DNA of 13,959 nucleotides from Caldifarciminota bacterium. Lineage in GTDB: Bacteria; WOR-3; Hydrothermia; UBA1063; CAJXJZ01. The stretch is taken from NCBI GenBank assembly GCA_027073945.1, contig JALTEL010000010.1:1-13959 (forward strand). Direction: 5' to 3'. Under the pieces are notes generated by a model. That model saw only the letters and a list, made by a program, of their open reading frames with translations. It made no database searches and was not told the DNA's origin. This document shows, in pieces, positions 7,215 through 13,959 of the stretch; the first letter of the stretch is position 1; the number at the start of each line of letters is the position of its first letter. The position numbers and the translations under genes are program-made.

Positions 7215-8564
7215 TCAATTGGAAAAAGCATGACCTGCAGCTTTTAGCCGGTAATGCAAATTGTTCTCTTTGGTTTCCATTTTTATATCATATTTATAAT
7301 TGTAAACAGAGTCGATTTGTCCCGAAATAAGTGGGTATAAGTCTTTTAAATAAGAAGATAGTAAGTTTCGCAGGCTCTTTGTGCTGTCAATTGCCGGATA
7401 AAATATGCCGTCTGCTTTACTATATTCATTATTGTTTAGAATTTTTTCAATTAATGTTGAATCCGTGCTGTAGATTATTTTTGTGTCATTGGGACATACG
7501 TAAATATCAGGATAGTTCTTTAAATAATACACCGAGATTTTTCTTCCCGAACTGTCTTCAAAGGACTGCTGCCCGTTGAATATGGAGTCCTGGCCGGACA
7601 GAGTGGATGTTATGTCTTGTATAAGCCTTTCCTGTTCCGTACGCATCAGAGAGACAAGAGCTATTTTTATTGATTTGAAGTTATATGTGCTGTCTTTGAA
7701 TCTGTCAAATAAAAGTGAGCTTTTTCCCCCGAAATCCATAAATGGAAGGCCAAGACCGCTTGAGTCTTCACCGAAGGTTGAATGATAGGCGTCTTTGGGT
7801 TCGAGAAACGGTAATTTGGCGCTCAAAATTACTCCGGGATTGACTGTATTTCCTTCATAATTTCCTTTGAACATATTGCCGATAAGCCCACCTGTATCAA
7901 GCATATCAATGTTTATATTCTCAAAACTTCTGTTCCACTGGACAATAAAAGGGTTTGCCGTGAACAATTTGTTTTTGATTGAGACAATGATACCAAAAGG
8001 TAGTATCTTTTTGCTAAATTTTTCTGCGAGGCTTCCCCTTCTTTTATCTTCGGATAATCTGATTACCTCCTGTAAAATAGATTCTTTGTTGCTGACTATG
8101 AGAAAATTGCCGATGAACATATAGGAAAACGGTGGAATACGCTTTACCCGTATGCCCCGTATGTATGAAGTTTTGCCGGGATAGAATCTGTGCACCAATA
8201 GGGTCTGGAAGTTACTTTTTCCGATAAGCACGAAGCCATCACTGTATTTTATGAATAAAAAACCCTTTGCCAGCAAGTTATACGCCCAGTTATTGTCGAT
8301 TAACTTGAATAGTAAAAATGGCGCTCGCCTCTGTGCGAGAAATCCTTCTATTTTTACCCTGGCAGAATCATTGGAAAATACGGATTTTAAAAATTTTCTG
8401 TCATTTAAGTAAAATGCGTATTGCATGTCATTGTATGGCACGATATTCTCCATTGTGAAATTCTTTATAAGAGGTCTCGGGGTGGAGCAGAGATATATCA
8501 GGCCTATTCCCGTAATAATGCCAAATATAATCAGCAACACGACAAATACTTTAAGCTGTTTCAT
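7215..8564 (-). CDS. Membrane-anchored protein of unknown function (DUF3352-like)
   Basis: The 449-residue product begins with MKQLKVFVVLLIIFGIITG, one N-terminal membrane helix (about 5-26), leaving a large domain outside the cytoplasm. No lipobox precedes the cysteine at the end of that helix. Phrases such as FVLIGKSNFQTLL and YMFIGNFLIVSNKESILQEV resemble proteins of the DUF3352 type, where a 'functional value plus is-it-set' pattern repeats. I base this on pattern memory only, and no catalytic motif is visible. AAGGAG (8571-8576, minus strand) lies six bases before the ATG. Only 21 bases separate it from the MoaC-MOSC gene, so it is likely in the same transcript. Its position before iorA may be accidental, since iorAB have their own promoter. 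Confidence 0.75.
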   Translation of the reverse strand: MKQLKVFVVLLIIFGIITGIGLIYLCSTPRPLIKNFTMENIVPYNDMQYAFYLNDRKFLKSVFSNDSARVKIEGFLAQRRAPFLLFKLIDNNWAYNLLAKGFLFIKYSDGFVLIGKSNFQTLLVHRFYPGKTSYIRGIRVKRIPPFSYMFIGNFLIVSNKESILQEVIRLSEDKRRGSLAEKFSKKILPFGIIVSIKNKLFTANPFIVQWNRSFENINIDMLDTGGLIGNMFKGNYEGNTVNPGVILSAKLPFLEPKDAYHSTFGEDSSGLGLPFMDFGGKSSLLFDRFKDSTYNFKSIKIALVSLMRTEQERLIQDITSTLSGQDSIFNGQQSFEDSSGRKISVYYLKNYPDIYVCPNDTKIIYSTDSTLIEKILNNNEYSKADGIFYPAIDSTKSLRNLLSSYLKDLYPLISGQIDSVYNYKYDIKMETKENNLHYRLKAAGHAFSN

Positions 8565-8585
8565 TAATGTCTCCTTGTTATGTCT

Positions 8586-9443
8586 TTATTGTAATAGAAA
8601 TACGTTATCTCCCCTTTTTACATATCCGGATTTAAGAACTTTTGCAAATATTCCCCATCTCGATACGGCATAGGATTTTCCTCTGTTGACATGCCTTTTC
8701 TTACCGATGTCACTTATCTCTATCATAGCCTCACCAATAATCAGTTTCCGGCCTCTGTACAGTTCGTTGTATGGTATGCCGACAATAGTGATATTCTCGG
8801 TAATTTCTGTTATATCGAGCTTTTTTAGTATATCGGATGGTACAAATGAAAGACTCTCAAGTGCAAATACGGAAACCTGTCTGGCAGTTCCGGCATGCAC
8901 ATCCTCGCTAACGCCTTTGTCTTTAACAAGCATTATTGAATCTTGCAGTTGTTTGGTACCTCTGTTCTTTGATTTTGCAACGTAAATGACCTTTCCATTT
9001 TTGAGATATCTGCGCTTTATTTTTCCGGATTTTCCCCCTTCTTTCTCTAAGAGCTCTATATCCGTGATTCGTGCCAGCTTATCAACGTTTTTTACCATAT
9101 CGTAAAAATTTAAGGCTGCGATTGAAACGCTGAAAAGAGCCTCTATTTCAACCCCTGTCTTTGCTATGGTTTTAATTGTTGATATTATTTCCACTGACGT
9201 ATCGCTAACAGCTTTGGCAGAAACATCAATGGAAGTTATGGGAATGGGATGACAAAACGGAAGGCTCTGTGGTACCCATTTTGCCGATAGCATGCCAATT
9301 GTTTGCGATACGGAAAGAGGGTCGCCCTTGGGTATTTTGCCCTGTTTTATCAATTTCACGGTATCCTTTGAGACTTCTACAAGGCATCTTGCCGTTGCTT
9401 TTCTCTCGCTTGCACTCTTGGAACTTATATCAATTGTTTTCAT
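8586..9443 (-). CDS. moaC: MoaC-MOSC fusion: cyclic pyranopterin monophosphate synthase plus MOSC domain
   Basis: Residues 1-~145 are MoaC, which converts the cyclic GTP-derived intermediate made by MoaA into cyclic pyranopterin monophosphate for molybdenum/tungsten cofactor. Visible motifs are LPFCHPIPIT (61-70), TGVEIEALFSVSIAAL (96-111) and YDMVKNVDK (114-122), keeping the active-site Asp and Lys (D115, K118), plus GGKSG. Residues ~149-285 are a MOSC domain, with KGVSEDVHAGTARQVSVFA, GIPYNELYRGRKLIIGEA, ISDIGKKRHVNRG and RWGIFAKVLKSG. In many related MOSC proteins the segment after IGK holds two cysteines (GKxCHxxC). Here those positions read R and R, so sulfur-carrier chemistry is doubtful. 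The ribosome site is weak. It lies 19 bases after the TPR gene. No other cofactor genes are nearby. Confidence 0.88.
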   Translation of the reverse strand: MKTIDISSKSASERKATARCLVEVSKDTVKLIKQGKIPKGDPLSVSQTIGMLSAKWVPQSLPFCHPIPITSIDVSAKAVSDTSVEIISTIKTIAKTGVEIEALFSVSIAALNFYDMVKNVDKLARITDIELLEKEGGKSGKIKRRYLKNGKVIYVAKSKNRGTKQLQDSIMLVKDKGVSEDVHAGTARQVSVFALESLSFVPSDILKKLDITEITENITIVGIPYNELYRGRKLIIGEAMIEISDIGKKRHVNRGKSYAVSRWGIFAKVLKSGYVKRGDNVFLLQ

Positions 9444-9462
9444 AAAGAATGAACACTCTTAT

Positions 9463-10365
9463 CTAAATGACGTTTTTATACTGAAGAGCTTGGTCAATCA
9501 ACTCTTTATCACTTATGCCATTTTCGGGGAAATTGCTGAAATAAAAATGGAGGTCCAGGAATTCATTATTCAGCACCTCTTTTATTCTGCTTAAAACTTT
9601 CTGTCCCCCGTACTTGTTTGTTTCTGGCAGTATGGTAAAAACCCAGTGTTTTCCTATATGGAATATATCAGCTTCACGAAGAGATTCTTTGAGTAGAATA
9701 CTCATTCTGTTGGTACTCAGTTTGTCAAATTCCCTGTTGGAAGTGGAATTTATCATTACAATGCAAAAATACCTGCTGTATCTATTCCCGCGTGCGACCT
9801 CTTTTTTCAGCAGTTTTTTAAAGGTTTTAAAGATCTCCTCTGCTTCAATGGATTCTTTTAGGGTTTGTATGTTATTTCTCTGCCCCATTTCGGATTTTAA
9901 TTCTGGTGGCAGGTATGACATAAGTCCCCTGCGTTTTATCCTGTCCAGCATAAACCTTGCAGCTTCTTTCCTTCCGATTGCAAGAGATTTTTTGATATAC
10001 ATTGCCATGTACTTGGCAGCATTTTCAAGCTCACTTTTTTGATAGTAAATATCACCAATTGTTGAAAGAATATCAAGGTCCTGTGGGGCAAGGTTGCTTA
10101 TTTTCTGAGCTATTATTTTTGCCTTGTCAAGGCTTTTCTGCTCAATTAATAATTCCAGAGCTTTTCTATATTCGCCGAGCGCAAGGTCTTTGCTGCCTGT
10201 TGAGAGGTAAAGGTCTCCACCTATTTTTCTCAGGTCTGCTTCTGGTTCTATGTATGTTATGATGTCTTCATAAACCTGTAATGCTCTCACATAATCTCTG
10301 CCATAGAACAGTTTTAAAAGTATACGTTTCTTTTCGGCGATATCCTTTTTGCTTAAAATTCCCAT
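9463..10365 (-). CDS. TPR protein with degenerate GGDEF-like C-terminal domain
   Basis: The product has 300 residues. The first ~150 are helical tetratricopeptide-like repeats (YVRALQVYEDII, DLALGEYRKALELL, LDILSTIGDIYYQKSELENA). Residues ~184-300 follow the layout of a GGDEF domain: KKLLKKEVARGNRYSRYFCI, then LLKESLREADIFHIG, then WVFTILPETNKYGGQKVLSRI. The catalytic GGDEF itself is replaced by IGKHW, and the metal-binding acidic residues are missing, so cyclic-di-GMP synthesis is not expected. It may instead be a binding or scaffold module. There is no signal peptide. The ATG sits only three to four bases after the predicted transcription start, with no Shine-Dalgarno site, so translation is probably leaderless. 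It heads the minus-strand gene run. Confidence 0.75.
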   Translation of the reverse strand: MGILSKKDIAEKKRILLKLFYGRDYVRALQVYEDIITYIEPEADLRKIGGDLYLSTGSKDLALGEYRKALELLIEQKSLDKAKIIAQKISNLAPQDLDILSTIGDIYYQKSELENAAKYMAMYIKKSLAIGRKEAARFMLDRIKRRGLMSYLPPELKSEMGQRNNIQTLKESIEAEEIFKTFKKLLKKEVARGNRYSRYFCIVMINSTSNREFDKLSTNRMSILLKESLREADIFHIGKHWVFTILPETNKYGGQKVLSRIKEVLNNEFLDLHFYFSNFPENGISDKELIDQALQYKNVI

Positions 10366-10375
10366 AACATTGGAT

Positions 10376-10404
10376 ATTATACATCAAAATCGGCATACAT
10401 TCAA
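10376..10404 (-). promoter_or_regulatory. Sigma70-type promoter of the TPR-moaC gene run
   Basis: On the minus strand, TTGAAT (10404-10399) and a perfect TATAAT (10381-10376) are 17 bp apart. The predicted transcription start near 10369 leaves almost no leader before the ATG at 10365. It is divergent from the lysine-gene promoter, with 57 bp between the two -35 boxes. Confidence 0.75.
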
Positions 10405-10461
10405 GTTTTATATTTTTTCAGAGATTTTTGGATGCGAGTTCCAGCTTATAAAAAACAGTGA

Positions 10462-10490
10462 TTGGTCGTCCATATTTTTTGCTATATACT
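10462..10490 (+). promoter_or_regulatory. Sigma70-type promoter of the saccharopine-pathway pair
   Basis: TTGGTC (10462-10467) and TATACT (10485-10490) are 17 bp apart, giving a predicted start near 10497 and a leader of about 19 bases that contains AGAGGAGG. The -35 box is less canonical than the others. Confidence 0.65.
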
Positions 10491-10515
10491 TATAAAACTT
10501 TAAGAGGAGGTATTG

Positions 10516-11820
10516 ATGCTTATAGGTATAAGAAAAGAAGATAAGAACAGATGGGAAAGGAGAGTTCCTATAATTCCTGAGCATATTGAGAAACTCAAGA
10601 GAGATTATAAAATTGAAACCATTGTACAACCGTCTTCCATACGTGTATTCTCGGATATGGAATATAGAAAGGCTGGTGCAATTGTCATTGAAGACCTGAG
10701 TGAAAGTGACATAATATTCGCAGTGAAAGAGATTCCCCTGGAGTTGTTCAACCCCGGAAAGACATATGTGTTTTTTTCTCATACAATAAAAGGACAGAGG
10801 CATAATATGCCCATGTTGAAAAAAATGATGGAGCTTGGATGTACCCTTATAGATTATGAAAGAATAATGGATAAGTCAGGCAGAAGGTTGATATTTTTCG
10901 GCAAATATGCAGGACTTGCAGGAGCAATAGATACGTTATGGGGATTGGGGAAAAGACTTGCTTATGAAAATGTTTTAACGCAGTTTTGTCAGATTGACCC
11001 TGCCTGGAGATACGGTTCACTTGAGCGGGCAAAATCTGAAATAAAAAAGGTAGGTGACAGAATTGCCGAGGAAGGTCTTCCCGATGAAGTTGTTCCTCTT
11101 ATAATTGGTATAGGGGGCTATGGGAATGTCTCAAAAGGAGCACAGGAAATAATAGATTTATTGCCAACAAGGCGAATAGAGCCTTCTCAACTGCAGGAAA
11201 TATATAAAAATCCATCTAATAATATAATTTACGAGACAATATTTAAAGAGGAGCATATCGTTGAGCCAATTGAAGAAGGAAGAGATTTCGATTTGCAGGA
11301 TTACTACAAGAATCCTCACCATTACAGGCCTATTTTTGAACGATATCTTCCGTATCTTTCCGTGTTGATAAATGCAATATACTGGGACAAGCAGTATCCG
11401 AGGCTTGTAACAATAGATTATTTAAAAGAGCACTTGAATAATGATCTCAGGCTAAAGATTATAGGGGATATAAGCTGTGATATAGAAGGTGCCATTGAAT
11501 GCACGAAAAGAGCCACTGATATAGATAATCCGTTTATGGTTTTTGACCCTGTCACCGAGCAGGTGGAAAGGGGCTATAAAGGAAAGGGGCTACCCATTAT
11601 GGCAGTTGATAACCTGCCATGTGAGTTTGCAGCAGAGGCATCAGCTGACTTCAGTTCAGTGCTCTTAAAGTTTATTCCCGAGATTGCATCTGCGGATTTT
11701 TCCGTTGATTTTTCCATGTCTGATTTGCCCCGTGAGATAAAAAATGCAGTTATTCTCTATAAAGGAGAATTAACACCTGAGTATGAATATCTTAAAAAAT
11801 ATCTAAAGGAGGAATTATGA
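10516..11820 (+). CDS. Lysine-ketoglutarate reductase (saccharopine dehydrogenase, lysine-forming)
   Basis: The 434-residue protein matches the N-terminal half of animal AASS in order: GIRKEDKNRWERRVP (4-18), VQPSSIRVFSDMEY, YVFFSHTIKGQ (84-93), LIDYERI (111-117), GKYAGLAGAIDTLWG, GGYGNVSKGAQEI (200-212), INAIYWDKQYPRL, and AVDNLPCEFAAEAS. It belongs to the alanine-dehydrogenase/PNT-like fold. It condenses L-lysine with 2-oxoglutarate and reduces the adduct to saccharopine with NAD(P)H. The ATG at 10516 is preferred over the TTG at 10513 because AGAGGAGG ends five bases before it. Its stop overlaps the next start (ATGA), so the two halves of the pathway are made together. The role is probably lysine breakdown; the biosynthetic direction cannot be excluded. 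Confidence 0.92.
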   Translation: MLIGIRKEDKNRWERRVPIIPEHIEKLKRDYKIETIVQPSSIRVFSDMEYRKAGAIVIEDLSESDIIFAVKEIPLELFNPGKTYVFFSHTIKGQRHNMPMLKKMMELGCTLIDYERIMDKSGRRLIFFGKYAGLAGAIDTLWGLGKRLAYENVLTQFCQIDPAWRYGSLERAKSEIKKVGDRIAEEGLPDEVVPLIIGIGGYGNVSKGAQEIIDLLPTRRIEPSQLQEIYKNPSNNIIYETIFKEEHIVEPIEEGRDFDLQDYYKNPHHYRPIFERYLPYLSVLINAIYWDKQYPRLVTIDYLKEHLNNDLRLKIIGDISCDIEGAIECTKRATDIDNPFMVFDPVTEQVERGYKGKGLPIMAVDNLPCEFAAEASADFSSVLLKFIPEIASADFSVDFSMSDLPREIKNAVILYKGELTPEYEYLKKYLKEEL

Positions 11821-13133
11821 AAAAAGTACTGGTGCTGGGCGCCGGCCATGTGGCAAAACCACTCGTAGAGTATCTGATGCAGCATGATTTTCATGTAATA
11901 GTTGCAAGCAGGACAATGAGCAAAGCTCAGAAGATTGTTGGGAATAACCCAAATGGAGAGGCAAAATCGGCTACTGTTGATAATAAAGGCCTTATTTTTA
12001 AGCTTATAAATGAGACTGATATTACCGTAAGTCTTCTGCCGCCGCCTTTCCATCCGATGATTGCCAGGATGTGTGTTGATGCTGCAAAATCCCTGGTTAC
12101 GACTTCCTATGTGAGCAAAGATATGCAATCGCTGGATGAACCTGCAAAAAAAGCGGGGATTATACTGCTGAATGAATTGGGGCTTGACCCCGGTATTGAC
12201 CATATGTCCGCAATGCGTATTATACACGGAGTACAGAATGCAGGCGGCAGGATAGTGAGTTTTCACTCTTACTGTGGTGCTTTACCTTCTCCTATGGCAA
12301 ACAATAATCCTTTTGGATATAAATTCTCTTGGGCACCAAGAGGTTTGCTGCTTGATTCGAAAAACTCTGCGAGGTATCTTGAGAACGGAGAGGAAGTTCG
12401 CGTGTCAGGTGACTATTTATTTGAGCATTATTCTATAAAGTATATAAATGGATTTGGGTATCTTGAGCATTATCCCAACAGAGATTCAATGCCGTATATA
12501 GAGAAGTACGGAATCAAAGGCACAGGGACGATGTACAGGGGCACGTTAAGATACGTAGGATGGTGTGAGACCATGAAAAGACTCGTAGACCTGGGACTGA
12601 TTAATGATGAAAAGAAAAATCTTAAAGGAATGACGTACAGGGATTTCTTTGCAGATGTGATAGGTTACAACAAAGGTAATATAGTTGAAAAATTGGCGAA
12701 TTATTTACATATTGATACGTACTCAACAGTTATGAAGAGGCTTTTGTGGCTTGGCATACTTGATAAAAAGCCAATACCAATGGAAAGTGGTTCGGAACTT
12801 GATGTACTTGAAGATTTGATGCTTAAGAAGTTAAAATACGAGGAAGGTGAGATGGATATGGACATTATGCAGCATGAATTTATAGCTGAATATCCAGATA
12901 AAAAGGAAAAAATCATATCTACGCTCGTTGATTTTGGTATTCCCGGGGGAGATACATCTATTGCAAGAACAGTCGGATTGCCGGCAGCTATAGGAACAAG
13001 GCTTGTGCTCGAAGGTAAAATCAACCTGATAGGTGTTCACATACCAGTTCTTCCAGTGATTTACGAACCTGTTCTTAATGAACTGGAAAATCTTGGAATA
13101 AAATTCAAAGAAAGAGTAGAGAGAGTAAAGTAG
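11817..13133 (+). CDS. Saccharopine dehydrogenase (glutamate-forming)
   Basis: The 438-residue protein matches the C-terminal half of animal AASS and fungal Lys9-type enzymes. The N-terminal Rossmann motif is VLVLGAGHVAKP (4-15). Family motifs follow: SLLPPPFHP, NELGLDPGIDHM (119-130), SYCGALPSP (151-159), NNPFGYKFSW (163-172), YPNRDS, RGTLRYVGW and TVGLPAAIG (386-394). It oxidises saccharopine with NAD(P)+ to glutamate and alpha-aminoadipate semialdehyde in the cytoplasm. AAAGGAGG (11805-11812) lies four bases before its ATG, inside the preceding gene. The four-base ATGA overlap implies coupled translation. The enzyme appears complete. No aminoadipate semialdehyde dehydrogenase follows within the window. 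Confidence 0.93.
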   Translation: MKKVLVLGAGHVAKPLVEYLMQHDFHVIVASRTMSKAQKIVGNNPNGEAKSATVDNKGLIFKLINETDITVSLLPPPFHPMIARMCVDAAKSLVTTSYVSKDMQSLDEPAKKAGIILLNELGLDPGIDHMSAMRIIHGVQNAGGRIVSFHSYCGALPSPMANNNPFGYKFSWAPRGLLLDSKNSARYLENGEEVRVSGDYLFEHYSIKYINGFGYLEHYPNRDSMPYIEKYGIKGTGTMYRGTLRYVGWCETMKRLVDLGLINDEKKNLKGMTYRDFFADVIGYNKGNIVEKLANYLHIDTYSTVMKRLLWLGILDKKPIPMESGSELDVLEDLMLKKLKYEEGEMDMDIMQHEFIAEYPDKKEKIISTLVDFGIPGGDTSIARTVGLPAAIGTRLVLEGKINLIGVHIPVLPVIYEPVLNELENLGIKFKERVERVK

Positions 13134-13219
13134 ACTGTTAATTCATAATAAAATTTAATTTAATGCCGCTACTGTGTTCTTTTTACCGTGGATTTCGGGC
13201 GCTTGTAAGAGGAGTGTTT

Positions 13220-13261
13220 TAATCGGGATTTTTTTATAAATATTGAGTTTTTGTCCGATTA
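13220..13261. repeat. Seven-base inverted repeat upstream of the foldase promoter
   Basis: TAATCGG (13220-13226) is repeated inverted as CCGATTA (13255-13261), with a long T-rich spacer. The right arm ends just before the -35 box at 13263. It may be an operator, or the arms of a weak terminator for the saccharopine genes, or chance. The rest of 13134-13329 shows no other clear structure beyond the promoter. Confidence 0.25.
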
Positions 13262-13262
13262 T

Positions 13263-13291
13263 TTGATTTAACAGGAGGTTCTTTGTATACT
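13263..13291 (+). promoter_or_regulatory. Sigma70-type promoter of the PpiD/SurA-like gene
   Basis: TTGATT (13263-13268) and TATACT (13286-13291) are 17 bp apart, with a predicted start near 13298 and a ~32-base leader. An AGGAGG at 13273-13278 lies inside the spacer and is not used for translation; the working ribosome site is AGGAGG at 13316-13321. Confidence 0.75.
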
Positions 13292-13329
13292 ATTAAAATT
13301 ACACAGAGCAAGAAGAGGAGGATATTTGC

Positions 13330-13959
13330 ATGGTAATGCGTAAAATAAGAAGTCAGGTAAAAATAGTTATGTGGATTACAATAATTGGATTTGCAGGCTG
13401 GATAATTTTTGACCTTGGTGCCAATTTGATGGTGAAAGGCAAAGGCAAGCCCTGGCAAAAGGGCGTTATAGGAGAGATTGACAACAAAAAAATAAGCTCA
13501 AAAATGTTTTACAGAGAATACCAGAATGTGTTGCAAGACTCTCTGAAAAATGTTGGCGGAAGGGAATTGTCAGATCAGGAAGAAAAAAGTATAAGAGATG
13601 AAGCTTGGAAGAAGATGATTACCAATTTAAGATGGAGCGAATTATCAAATAAGAGACACATAAGACTTTTAGACGAAACATACCTTACTGTTATGGAAAG
13701 AGTCCCTCCGACTGAGTTGCAGAAAGATACTGCACTGTACACAAATAATAAGTTTGATATAAATAAATACAGGCAGGCACTTGGAAATCCTAGAAATGCT
13801 GGTTACTTTGCCAACTATGAAATGAAGCTCAGAAGAGAGATTCCAAAGGATATAAATACGCTTGATGTACTGTATGCATTTAACATTTCCAATAAGGAAC
13901 TTGAGTTTATGTACGGTAAGGATTATGCTGCAAGAAAGGCGAAATATTTACTTGTAAAA
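13330..13959 (+). CDS. PpiD/SurA-like periplasmic folding chaperone (3' end cut by the window)
   Basis: The visible 210 residues start MVMRKIRSQVKIVMWITIIG, giving an N-terminal membrane anchor (about 11-31) with the rest in the periplasm. GVIGEIDNKKISSKMFYREY follows, a typical opening of the SurA N-terminal chaperone domain, then a long helical charged region. PpiD-like proteins hold unfolded outer-membrane and secreted proteins as they leave the Sec channel. Many add a parvulin prolyl isomerase domain, but that part would lie beyond the window, so catalysis is unproven. AGGAGG (13316-13321) sits eight bases before the ATG, and a good promoter lies upstream. The gene is open at position 13959. 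The many secreted proteins in this window are plausible clients. Confidence 0.8.
   Translation, partial: MVMRKIRSQVKIVMWITIIGFAGWIIFDLGANLMVKGKGKPWQKGVIGEIDNKKISSKMFYREYQNVLQDSLKNVGGRELSDQEEKSIRDEAWKKMITNLRWSELSNKRHIRLLDETYLTVMERVPPTELQKDTALYTNNKFDINKYRQALGNPRNAGYFANYEMKLRREIPKDINTLDVLYAFNISNKELEFMYGKDYAARKAKYLLVK

Noticed and set aside
9463..10365. Active diguanylate cyclase
   Set aside because: The GGDEF signature and its metal-binding acidic residues are absent (IGKHW in their place).
13283..13336. A 17-codon leader ORF from a TTG after AGGAGG, ending over the foldase start
   Set aside because: Its start lies inside the promoter (just before the -10 TATACT at 13286-13291), so it would not be on the transcript.

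Overview
The window looks like chromosomal DNA, AT-rich overall, from an amino-acid-using Gram-negative bacterium. Two secreted proteins end in the FlgD-like/Por-type sorting domain seen in the FCB superphylum and in candidate phyla such as WOR-3, Marinimicrobia and Cloacimonadota. An OmpA-family protein indicates an outer membrane. Against true Bacteroidota, most genes have strong AGGAGG-type ribosome sites, and I find five sigma70-like promoters (TTGxxx, exactly 17 bp, TATAAT-like). I therefore favour an FCB-affiliated or WOR-3-like lineage; this is inference, and I cannot name a species.

Layout. (1) 1-1970, + strand: a cell-surface LVIVD-repeat beta-propeller protein whose C-terminal sorting domain lies in another frame, separated by a one-base frameshift near 1685-1689. 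(2) 2055-3548, +: a promoter and a second secreted protein with seven propeller-like repeats and an in-frame sorting domain. (3) 3549-3706: an intergenic space holding a long interrupted hairpin at 3600-3654. (4) 3707-4687, +: a periplasmic/outer-membrane protein with an OmpA peptidoglycan-binding domain. (5) 4688-4812: a convergent intergenic space with only weak terminator-like structure. (6) 10365 down to 4813, - strand: a five-gene run. It holds a TPR protein with a degenerate GGDEF-like domain, a MoaC-MOSC fusion, a membrane-anchored protein of unknown function, and iorA-iorB, which also have their own promoter. (7) 10516-13133, +, divergent: an ATGA-overlapping pair that together matches animal bifunctional alpha-aminoadipic semialdehyde synthase, namely lysine-ketoglutarate reductase and saccharopine dehydrogenase. 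(8) 13263 to the end, +: a promoter and the 5' part of a PpiD/SurA-like foldase.

How the genes may work together: IorAB oxidises arylpyruvates derived from aromatic amino acids to acyl-CoA while reducing ferredoxin. The saccharopine pair converts lysine and 2-oxoglutarate to glutamate and alpha-aminoadipate semialdehyde. Together they suggest peptide or amino-acid catabolism, although the lysine pair could also run in the biosynthetic direction. The secreted repeat proteins, OmpA-like protein and PpiD-like foldase serve the envelope and surface. No gene-free stretch exceeds 300 bases; the longest is 13134-13329.

I found no tRNA, rRNA, CRISPR array, transposase or phage gene. The items most worth a second look are the frameshift at 1685-1689, the hairpin at 3600-3654, the MOSC domain lacking its usual cysteines, the nearly leaderless TPR/GGDEF-like gene, and the split AASS pair.
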